NCBI GenBank assembly: GCA_014237855.1
Contig: JABACD010000007.1
Coordinates: forward strand, 1 to 64,000
Length of the DNA: 64,000 nucleotides
DNA from: Planctomycetota bacterium
Lineage (GTDB): Bacteria > Planctomycetota > UBA1135 > GCA-002686595
Direction of reading: 5' to 3'
A model generated the notes under the pieces. The model worked only from the letters and a program-made list of their open reading frames with translations. It searched no databases and had not been told where the DNA came from. Position 1 is the first letter of the stretch. Each line of letters opens with the position of its first letter. The position numbers and the translations under genes were made by a program. Below, one piece after another: positions 35,201-42,834 of the stretch.

Positions 35201-35336
35201 GGGAGGCGACCGCAGCATTCGTGGGGGGGCTTACTACTTCCCTTCCTACTACGCTCGCAGTGCCCGTCGGTATCACAACCTGCCGGGCTTCAAGGTGGCC
35301 TTTCTCGGTGTACGCCCGATGCGCGAGCTTGAATGA
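32262..35336 (+). CDS. Transmembrane Ser/Thr protein kinase with C-terminal SUMF1 (FGE-like) domain
   Basis: 1024 residues from ATG at 32262. Residues 117-430 are a protein kinase: glycine loop ARGGQGVV, Lys146 in AMKVM, catalytic H252-R-D-L-K-P-G-N, D272-W-G in place of DFG, and the activation-segment motif GTPAYMCPEQARGE. A transmembrane helix is at about 450-472 (IVIVSTLAILGATTGSSVVLAG). A largely helical region of about 290 residues follows. From about 763 the formylglycine-generating-enzyme fold begins: LLPGGEFEMG, LRLPTEAQWEYG-like and DMHGNVWEWCRDAYG. The C-terminal segment SIRGGAYYFPSYYARSARR lacks the paired Cys of true FGE, so this domain is likely a sensor. Kinase inside, SUMF1 outside is inferred. 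An upstream in-frame extension is not protein-like. Confidence 0.88.
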   Translation: MLPEDPKDDSTSLEEAEQIFEQHLSHLEEGREVDVEKLCQQYPEHRLAFLSLQGAVRMIGAARQQETVSMSGLIRARYGDDADPGVILDAEEDRGALQRGSDVFPQQDANSPLLGRYRIKHEVARGGQGVVLRVWDEDLRRHLAMKVMLPTSAIIGRKGSAKLDSKNLSRFLEEAQVTGQLDHPGFVPVHEIGVSPDGRVFFTMKLVRGQSLKSVFQLVHEDHPEWNLTRVVGIILRVCEAMAYAHEKSVVHRDLKPGNVMVGKHGAVYVMDWGLARVLGRKETKDIRLRQETEVSHVVSQRNDDSDGDPESPLVTMDGDVVGTPAYMCPEQARGEVELVDRRADVYSVGAILYHLLAGSPPYVPAGARISNRTILHNVLQGAPLSLAQAAPSAPAELVAITEKAMARNRMQRYADMGELAADVRAFLENRVVKAFEQGPIAELKKLLLRNKLTASIVIVSTLAILGATTGSSVVLAGKNKDLEEARDEARFQTQEILSLSALQELETLVQRADRLWPVVPERIADYQSWLKDADELTSELDRYQASLQSIRQLALPATFIDINIDSDPTAVSARAAKDELQAREADLIALRTKAQAGDPQAADGLVTLVSAVNKARQHLETRLQIASQVREWRFSELDDQWRHDRLEFLVASLETLLDPEIGMIHGLSAKHGIGIARRLELASSLEERTLLAPESQASWAEACASIADPADCPAYGGLSIQPQLGLLPLGRDRSSGLWEFADIRTGVLPSRNSQGELTMSPENAIVLVLLPGGEFEMGAVPEDPDAPRSAGTPQRDEAPIRKVRLSPFFFSKYELTQAQWERAAGTNPSSFAAGSALPAGAQGATILGSHPVESISWLDCQLTLSWLGMRLPTEAQWEYGVRGGTSTVWSTGDRMDTLTEAANIQDPVGAGAGQTWQEQPEPEISPDGHAIHAPVGSFAANDFGLHDMHGNVWEWCRDAYGKNYDPRNTIGDHEAYGAVGGDRSIRGGAYYFPSYYARSARRYHNLPGFKVAFLGVRPMRELE

Positions 35337-35349
35337 GCCGGGCTACGTG

Positions 35350-36399
35350 CTACTGAGCTCCCACATCCCAGGCCCCTTCCCGGTAGACCGAACCACCATC
35401 CAGCTGGACGTCCTCGGTGATCACGAAGACATCCACGTGATGACGGGCTGAGCGCTTGCGGATGTTTGGCTTGTTGTAGCTGGCATGCTTGGCTCCCAGG
35501 GAGAGGTGCACTCCACACATTCGTTCGTAGGTCCCGATGTCACTGACGATGCGTTCACGTGAGAATGCACGATTCATTCCAAACCCCAGCTCTCGCAGCC
35601 AGACCTCGCCCTCCGCCTCCCTGATATCCGCCAGGACTTGATCAAACTCGGGTGTCGAACCCAGCACATCCGCTACTCGGCCACACTCGATGACGAGCGT
35701 GATCGGGCGCTCAGGGCGATTGACGGAGTACTGGGTATCGCCGAAGGCATGGATCCGCACCCTTCCATGGACCGCTTCCAGATCCGTTGACTCCGTGAAG
35801 ACCTCGCCAATGGGATACTGCCCACCGATGTTCTGCATCGATCGATAGTCACCCACATTCAACTTGGCGGGCTCAAGACCGGCCTCATAGACCAGGAGCT
35901 CGCCTCCACTATCGACAGTGCACCTGTCCGCCCCGTCAATCCTCTCCTTGAGTGCAGGGCCAACCACACGGTAGTAGTCAGGATCGTAGGCAAGCGCGGC
36001 CAGGTAGATCAGTCCCTCGTCCCCTGGCATGCGGGCCAGGTGGGGGTGCTCGATCACCTTGAGTGAACGCCTGAAGAGCTCCACTCGAATCCTGAAGGCG
36101 TCCAAGCGAAAGCTTGTTGACTGAATCAGAACGACCAGGTCGCCTGGGCTGAGCCCGTCAAATGCCTCGTGGATCCTGTCGGGGGACACAGCGTCAAAAT
36201 CAATGAAGCTCGCGTCGGGCAGGCTCCCCCGGTAGGCCGCCTGCAAGGCAATCGCCAGGTCACAGCGAGAGTCCGAGACCACCAGCGCAGCTTGAGTCTC
36301 ATCATGCTCGAAGGCAATTCTCAATACATCCGCCAGGTGCTCTTGGGCACCTTCGATGGCGGAGTCGGGCAGGCTGGGGCAGATGGAGTGTCGAGACAT
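35350..36399 (-). CDS. M29 aminopeptidase / NicX-like metallohydrolase (tentative)
   Basis: 349 residues, no signal peptide. The second half has motifs seen in the thermophilic-aminopeptidase (M29) and NicX-type dioxygenase fold: GGQYPIGEVFTES, with a possible Glu metal ligand, then ELGFGMNRAF, then GVHLSLGAKHASYNKPN and RHHVDVFVITEDVQLDGG, whose His-His-Asp could bind metal. The first half (ALVVSDSRCDLAIALQAAY, GDLVVLIQSTSFRLD) has the alternating alpha/beta pattern of these proteins. Exact substrate and metal are unknown. It is convergent with the kinase gene, with only 13 bases between stops, and lies 27 bases after the long candidate selenoprotein gene, so it may be the last gene of that operon. 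Confidence 0.5.
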   Translation of the reverse strand: MSRHSICPSLPDSAIEGAQEHLADVLRIAFEHDETQAALVVSDSRCDLAIALQAAYRGSLPDASFIDFDAVSPDRIHEAFDGLSPGDLVVLIQSTSFRLDAFRIRVELFRRSLKVIEHPHLARMPGDEGLIYLAALAYDPDYYRVVGPALKERIDGADRCTVDSGGELLVYEAGLEPAKLNVGDYRSMQNIGGQYPIGEVFTESTDLEAVHGRVRIHAFGDTQYSVNRPERPITLVIECGRVADVLGSTPEFDQVLADIREAEGEVWLRELGFGMNRAFSRERIVSDIGTYERMCGVHLSLGAKHASYNKPNIRKRSARHHVDVFVITEDVQLDGGSVYREGAWDVGAQ

Positions 36400-36426
36400 T
36401 ACCTGGGGAGCAGCTAGTCTGACAGG

Positions 36427-39400
36427 CTAGTCCGGGAGAGCGGTCCGGATCTTCTTGAGAAGATCGTCCGCCCGCGGAGGATCGCTCTCCCGTAATCGCT
36501 CCACCTGCAAGAGAGCAGCCGACCTGTTCCTGGCGTCCATGTGAGCCAGCCCAAGGAGCTGAACAGCCACGGTCAGCCCAGGCTTCAACTCCAGCGCCTT
36601 CTCCAGGGTAGAGATCGCCTCGTCCGTGCGTCCGAGGTTGCGATAACTTCGACCCAGATAGAGCCAGGTTGTACTGGAGCGATCATCGAGCGCTGCTGCT
36701 GCTTGCAGGTAGGGGAGAGCAGCCTGAAATTCTCGTTGCTGCGCCAACAGCACCCCCAGGTTCCGGTTGGCTGTCAGGTGCTGCGGTTGAAGGGCCACGG
36801 CCCTGTCAAAGGCTCTGTGTGCCAGGCGCCCCTTGCCCAGCTCGACCAGAACCTGTCCCAGTTCGTCTTGCAGGTCGGCACTTGCTGCGTCCAACTTCAC
36901 CGCCGCTCGATACCCCTCGAGGGCCTCCTCAAACCGCCCCAGGCTGCGGAGCAGCCCCGCCAGCTCAGCATGCACAGCCACGGATTCTGGGTTCTGATTC
37001 GCGAGTCCCTGGAGATCCTCAAGCGCCTTCAACACCTCTCCGTCGCGCGCCCTTCTTCTCACCAGGGTCAGCTCTCTCTCGAGAAGCTCTCCCGCAGCAC
37101 CGGGTGCATCACCATCGGTCCCGATGACCTTGAGGTAGTCGCGGGCGACCTCGTAGTGGCCATGCTCCTCCAGTTCGGTGACGAGCCCCTGCCAGAGAGC
37201 ATCCGAGGCTGGCGCCAGCCAGGTACCCGGGAAGGGAACTGCTGCAGCGCGAGTCGATCTGTCAGGCAAGGACAGAGCCGCAAGATCCTGGAGGATGGTG
37301 GAGGCTGGCGTGCGCCCCTTGTAGATGAAGGCAACCTTGCCGCTTGCATCCACCAGGAAACTGGTCGGCAAGGACAGCTCCGTGTGACTGTCCAAGACCG
37401 CTCGCTGCACCAGTTCAAGCACCTCGAGGGTGTCTCCATCGGCGAGCCCCCAGGGATAGGGCCACCCAAGCCGCTGGATCATCGCACGGGCCTCCGCCAC
37501 GTCCTCTTGCTGGTCAACGCTCAGCGCCAGGAGGTCGAGGCCAGCATCCTCGAAGTCATCCTTGTGCCTGGTCCATTCGCTCATCTCGGTTGCACAGGCC
37601 GGACACCAGCTGGCCCAAACATTCAAGAGCAGGGGACGCTCGGACGTGACCACGTCCAGCACCCGGGAGGCTCCTGAGTCATCGGCGTACCGCAGCGGCG
37701 TCATCGCAATTCGCGCGGCGAGCACGACCCGCTCACCCTTCGAAGGTGCCACATTCTCCGGAGTGCTGTGCTCCAGGGTCACCTGCTCCGACGGCGGCTC
37801 CCACTCGCGATAGCTGCTAGTGGCCTCCTCGATGATGTGATGCTTGTCGGGCAGCAGGCCGTCGTGGCGCTCTCGTGATCCATCAGGCCATCGAATCTCC
37901 ACGGCCTGCGGGCCACCATCAGGACCAAGTCCAAAGTGTAGCCAACGCGAGGATTGGCCGAGGAAACCCTCCCCGGCTCGGACACTTCGAATCTGCCCTT
38001 GTGATCCACCTTCGTCGGAGATCAGCTTCACTCGAGCACCGACTGCGGTGGGGTTGGGCATCCTGCCGTCCAGGCGAAGTGTCAGGAAGTGATTCCCGGT
38101 CTCCATTCGATTGACAAGCAAGCGCAGTCGAGGCCCCGTACGATTGGACACCCAGAAATCAGGAGCCCCGTCAAAATCCCAATCACAGCGCACAAGGGCT
38201 CTACCGTCATCCGCGTAGTCCAAGCCGCTGATCGACGAGATATCAGCAAAGCCCTCTCCAGCGAGGTTCAGGAAGCAGCAGTTGCGCTCGTTTCCGCTGA
38301 AGGAGTTGCCGCTGCGGGCCAGCTCGTAGACAGCTCGCCAGCCCTGGAGGTACTGGGGGTCCGTGGTGTCATCGATGGGTGACTGCGACACGACCTGCCG
38401 CCAGAAGAAGCTTCACAAGTCCGTGCTGATCTCATTCGTCAGAAAGCCATTGGCCACATAGAGGTCCTCGAATCCATCGCTATTGAGATCAGCGAAGAGT
38501 GAGCCCCAGGCCCAACGCCCCATGGTGACGGCTCGCGCCTGGCTCACATCCTGAAAGGAGCCGTCGCCCGAGTTCTCGAACAGGGAATTGCCACGTGCAT
38601 GGCGCTGAAAGTCAACACGTGCTGACTCGTCCACTCCCTCCTGGAAGTTCCGCTGAAAGGTCACCCTGTTTCCGGCGGAGGAGAACATGTTGCTGACATA
38701 GACGTCCATCGCCCCGTTCCGGTCATAGTCAGCCCAGGTCACTCCCATGCCGGCCGAGATGTCCTGGACTCCCACCTCGGCGGCCACATCCACAAAGCTG
38801 CCACCGTCATTTCGATAGAGGTTGTTGCGCCCATAGTCGTTGGCCACGTACAGGTCCTGGTCACCATCATTGTCGTAGTCCTCCCAGCTTGCTGCATAGC
38901 TGAACCGACGATTCCCTGTGTCCATTCCCTGCTTGACGGTGACATCTGTGAACCGCAGCCGACCATCATTGCGCAGCAGCACATTGGCTGGACCGTTATT
39001 CGCGTCGTGATAGGGTTGCGGAGAGCCTGTCTCGGGAGACGTGTAACGACAGGCGTAGAGATCAAGGTCCCCATCCCCGTCAAAGTCTGCCGCGCACAGG
39101 GACATTGCGTTCGAAATGGCGGGGTAGCGGCCGGCCACTCGGAACCTCATGTCTCCCTCGTTGGCAAACACGGTCAGGGAATTGCCGGCAAGCACGAGGT
39201 CCTGGTCGCCATCGGCATCGAAGTCCAGGATCAGCGCGCTGCGGGAGAGATCGAGGACATCCAGGCCCGCCTCCTTGCTCGCCTCCCTGCAGCGCCCATC
39301 ACTCAGGCGAAGATAGAGGCGATTGGGAAGCCCCCCTCCCCGGCAAACATAGAGGTCTTCGAGCTGGTCACCATCAAGGTCGCCCAAGGCCAGGCCTTGA

Positions 39401-40212
39401 TGGCCGTCGATGGTCACTCCCAGTGTCCTGTCAAGGAGACCACGCCAGTGATTGAGCCCCGGTAGCACCTCACCCTCATACGAAGGGGTCTCACCGAGCA
39501 CAGCCTGAGTGGCGTCGTGGAACAGACGACGCTTTTGAGCGGGCCTCGAGGTCTCCGAGTAGCTATTGGTCTCAATCGAGAGCAGCTTCGGAAGAGCATC
39601 GCCCCTTGCCGGGCTCCACAGGCAGGACCAGTTGGCAAATTGGTGCACTGCACCTGGACCGTAGGTCTGGTAATACAGGTCTGTATGCACGGTCTCACCA
39701 TCTGGTTCAACCCGGTAGAGCTTCCACTTGATGTGCACATCTTCCGAGCCGCGAATCGGCTCTCCAAGCTCCTCGAGCGCTCGGACCAACCCGGCACGCC
39801 CTCGCCATGACTTGCCATCCACCACGGGGGATGCGTGGTGAACGCTCAGGTTCTCGGACTCATGATCCAGAAGAAGTTCGCTGGGGCGCAGTGGAGCGCA
39901 CGAGAAGCGTTCATCCACCAGAGCCAGGAGGGTCTCCTGGTCGATTGACTCTGGCTGCAGGATCAGGTGCTCGATGACCTCTAATTGCTCAGCCGCTTGC
40001 GTGCTGAAGATCTCGCTCTCCCACTCGTCATCGGCCGGGTTCAGCTTTTTCAGTCTTTGGGCCAATCGCTGTGATGCCGAGCTGCTCACGCCTGAAGGTT
40101 CTTCATGGGGGAGAGCGAGTTCCTCAGGATCCCTGTCCCCTCCACAGGAGACGAGGACCACCAGGGTCACTCCAAGGCTGCAGCGAAAGATCGGCGTCAG
40201 GAACCTGGTCAT
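36427..40212 (-). CDS. FG-GAP / UnbV / redoxin / TPR lipoprotein with in-frame UGA: candidate selenoprotein (1261 aa)
   Basis: One reading frame runs from ATG 40212 to TAG 36427 with a single interruption, UGA at 38415-38413 (codon 600). The N-terminus is a lipoprotein signal (LVVLVSC). Residues about 230-595 are FG-GAP repeats (DLDGDQLEDLY, DFDADGDQDLV, DFDGDGDLDLY, DYDNDGDQDLY). The sequence then reads VANGFLTNEISTDL, UGA, SFFWRQVVSQSPID, and goes on through DYADDGRAL, a UnbV/ASPIC domain (about 724-792), a TlpA-like redoxin with WCPAC (Cys870 and Cys873) and TPR repeats (about 1050-1255). The halves join as one known architecture. A gene caller would give two genes, the second from an internal GTG. 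A SECIS-like hairpin follows the UGA. Alternatives are a nonsense mutation or two separate proteins. Confidence 0.75.
38383..38415 (-). promoter_or_regulatory. Candidate bacterial SECIS element after UGA codon 600
   Basis: With the U of UGA as base 1, CUG at 12-14 pairs with CAG at 31-33. G15 is bulged. CGGCA at 16-20 pairs with UGUCG at 26-30, with one G-U. The apical loop is GGUCG at 21-25. The single-base bulge, the stem length and the GCAGGUC run entering the loop closely resemble the E. coli fdhF SECIS as I recall it, where the key loop G and U are bases 23 and 24; here they are 22 and 23. Structure was drawn by eye. Confidence 0.65.
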
Positions 40213-40377
40213 GCTCTCATGCCGCTGGCCGCCGCATGGCTCGATGCGGAGCGTTCGAAGGCTTCCAATAGCCGCTTCCAGATGGTCATCGGTTAGCATG
40301 GATAACTTCTGGATTCTAGCACAGTCAGGCCATACCCGGCCGCACCCCGGACGCAGGGTGCTCCACGACAGGTGCGC

Positions 40378-42834
40378 TCACTGATAATGACGTGGCGGTC
40401 GTGGTACCACCCCGAGCGCCTCGTAGTTGAAACCACTCTCCAGCGGCGCATAGTCACCCACCAGCTCCACCGATGATCCTGGCCTGATGCTGTCTTCAAG
40501 CTCCAGGCACCAGTAAGCAGCATTCACAAGCAAGCGACGCAACCCCTCGCTCTCGAAGTCCCGTGCACTGCCCATGGTGGAGTGAAAGACCCGCGCCGGA
40601 ACCTCGTTCGCCCCTTGCCAGGTCTTGGTCCAGGCAACAGGTAGGGGAATGAGCTCCTCATTCGGAGGATCGTCCGACGAGCGACCGGTAAGCGGCTGCC
40701 CCAGGAGCAAGGGGAGGCAATCCCTGGGCAGGCCCACCTCCGCATCAAAGGTCCGATAGACGTCAGAGGGCCCCCAAACATCAGAGACTCCCGAAAGGAT
40801 CGGATGAAGTCGATTCTCCTCAACCACGACTCCTCGGGTCGAGTCCTGGTGCCAGCGCCCATGGTGACTCCTGAACGCCCCTCCGAGTACATCCTCACCA
40901 AAGCGAGCCTCTACCCCCCTGGGCTTGTACCCGAAGTCCAGGAAGCCATGGTTGGCTGTACGAAGTCCGATGATCGGCTTTCCACTGTCCAGGTACTCAT
41001 GCAGGTGAGCAAGCTGCTCCTCGGGCAGCGAGAGCAGGCGGGTGAAGACGATCAGCAGGTCGGCCCGCTGGATGTGCTCCAGACCTGGAATGTCGTGGAC
41101 CACCGACTCATCTTCCCAGCGAATTGGCAGGGTGGGATCCACCTCTCCAGCCTCGTTCTGACCGAAGATCACGGTGCAGTCGAAGCCATGATGCTCGGAG
41201 AGCACCCTGGCCAGCATGGGCATCGCCTGCTCGCTGCGGTACTCCTGTTCGGCAGCAATCAGCACCACATGCTTCCCATTTCCAGGCCCTTCAGCTCCCG
41301 GGTAGGTCAACCACCGCGGACTCGGGGGAACCGGATGACTGCTGGCTTGGTTCCTCTCCTGGGGCACCTCATTCACCGTGTAGTAGGCATTGCGATGGAG
41401 CAGCCCATCACCCGCTGCCGAGGACAGAGGCGCCAGGTCAAACTCGTAGACATGTCCACGAATCAGGCGATCAAGCACCAGCCTGGCCTCAAGTCCATCC
41501 TCTGAGAGCGTCACGGACTCAACCTGCGGCACGCTCTGGTCAACCTCAGGGCCGCCATAGCCGGCGTGGTAGATGTGGGTGAAGGTGCCCAGGCCATATG
41601 AACTGGGATCGCTGCCGCTCTCGCGGTCCACGGGCAGCGTGAAGCGCACATCGAAGCCCTCTGGACTGATACTGATTCGCTCGATCTCGAAGGGAGTGAC
41701 ACCACTCCAGTCCAGTCGCTCGAGGGCAAACGGCCGGAGTCCGCGCACTGGCCAGCCTCGATTCGTGCCACCACAGAGCAGGCTGCCCGCGGGAGTGAAC
41801 TCCACGTCGAGCAGTCCCGTGGAGAGTCCCTCCCGAAAGGGATAGCAGGCCCCCTGCCAGACGCCGTTGATCTCTTCGGTCGTCGCGCGCATGACGATCG
41901 AGAGCGTGTAGTCCCCGACGAAGATCTGGTTCTTGAAGGGCCCGAAGCTACCGCCCGTACGATCCACCGTGAAGCCGGTGATCGAGCGCCCCATGCGGAT
42001 GTAGGGGAAGATCACTGCGTAGGGGACCAGCTCTGGCACACGCTCGAGCTCATCGATCACCCGAGATCCTGACTCGGGCTCGACAGGAGCAGCTCCCAGG
42101 TTGGGCGCAAACGGATACCAGTTGAAGCTGATCGGGTGGCCCATGAACTTGCCGGGCTCGATGGCCTTGAGGCTACACGAGGAATTCCAGGGGCCCTGGC
42201 TCTCCACGTAGAAGAGCGCATCGTGTTCATTGGGTCCGATTCCGCCTGGACTACGGAGTCCACTGGCAATGGGAATGGACTCGCCCTCGGGAGTCACCTG
42301 AATCACCCAACCACGAAAGAGGGCGCGGGAGTGATAGGACATCGAGAGCCCAAGAGCGACGAAGAGGTTGCCATCGGCGTCGAAGTCCGTTCCAAACGCA
42401 TACTCATGGTAGTTCTCGTATCCCCACGCATCGGAGACAGTCTCGAACTCGTCTGCTCGTCCGTCCCCGTCGGTGTCCGTGAGCCGGCTCAGCTCGCAAC
42501 TCTGAGTGACATAGATGGAGCCATCGCGATAGGCCAGCCCGAAGATCTCGTCGAGGCCTGTGGCAAAGAGCTCGAACTTCGGCTCTGGCTTGGGCCCGTC
42601 GATACCGCTGACGATGTAGAGGTCTCCGTGCCTTGTTCCAACGGCCAACCGATCATCCGGCAGGACCAGGAAGGCACCCGCCTCGATCACCGCTCCGGGC
42701 GGCAGGGGAAGCTCGACGACGGGGTAGAATTCCCGCTCGCGCTCGGCGGTCCCCCAGAGGCTTCCAACGTCCTCGGCAGAACCAAGGGGCGCGGAGAGGG
42801 TGATGGCGAGGAGGAGCTCAGGGCAGAAGTTCAT
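40378..42834 (-). CDS. Secreted beta-propeller dehydrogenase-like protein with C-terminal ThuA domain
   Basis: 818 residues with a signal peptide (LLLAITLSAPLGSAED). Residues about 40-390 form a PVC-type glucose/sorbosone-dehydrogenase-like propeller (DDRLAVGTRHGDLYIV, LTDTDGDGRADEFETV, GLRSPGGIGPNEHDALF). Residues about 390-510 are a beta linker. From about 525 a ThuA domain begins (HVVLIAAEQEYRSEQAMPML), with LLIVFTRLL, IIGLRTANHGFLDFG and RVFHSTMGSARDF. No CxxCH heme site is present, unlike its relatives at 1-4556 and 6618-9575. Its ATG lies within the last 17 bases of the upstream five-heme cytochrome gene, so electrons may pass to that partner; this is inference. Confidence 0.83.
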   Translation of the reverse strand: MNFCPELLLAITLSAPLGSAEDVGSLWGTAEREREFYPVVELPLPPGAVIEAGAFLVLPDDRLAVGTRHGDLYIVSGIDGPKPEPKFELFATGLDEIFGLAYRDGSIYVTQSCELSRLTDTDGDGRADEFETVSDAWGYENYHEYAFGTDFDADGNLFVALGLSMSYHSRALFRGWVIQVTPEGESIPIASGLRSPGGIGPNEHDALFYVESQGPWNSSCSLKAIEPGKFMGHPISFNWYPFAPNLGAAPVEPESGSRVIDELERVPELVPYAVIFPYIRMGRSITGFTVDRTGGSFGPFKNQIFVGDYTLSIVMRATTEEINGVWQGACYPFREGLSTGLLDVEFTPAGSLLCGGTNRGWPVRGLRPFALERLDWSGVTPFEIERISISPEGFDVRFTLPVDRESGSDPSSYGLGTFTHIYHAGYGGPEVDQSVPQVESVTLSEDGLEARLVLDRLIRGHVYEFDLAPLSSAAGDGLLHRNAYYTVNEVPQERNQASSHPVPPSPRWLTYPGAEGPGNGKHVVLIAAEQEYRSEQAMPMLARVLSEHHGFDCTVIFGQNEAGEVDPTLPIRWEDESVVHDIPGLEHIQRADLLIVFTRLLSLPEEQLAHLHEYLDSGKPIIGLRTANHGFLDFGYKPRGVEARFGEDVLGGAFRSHHGRWHQDSTRGVVVEENRLHPILSGVSDVWGPSDVYRTFDAEVGLPRDCLPLLLGQPLTGRSSDDPPNEELIPLPVAWTKTWQGANEVPARVFHSTMGSARDFESEGLRRLLVNAAYWCLELEDSIRPGSSVELVGDYAPLESGFNYEALGVVPRPPRHYQ

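Noticed and set aside
32262-35336. SUMF1 domain as the enzyme that matures the sulfatases
   Set aside because: The active-site Cys pair is missing.
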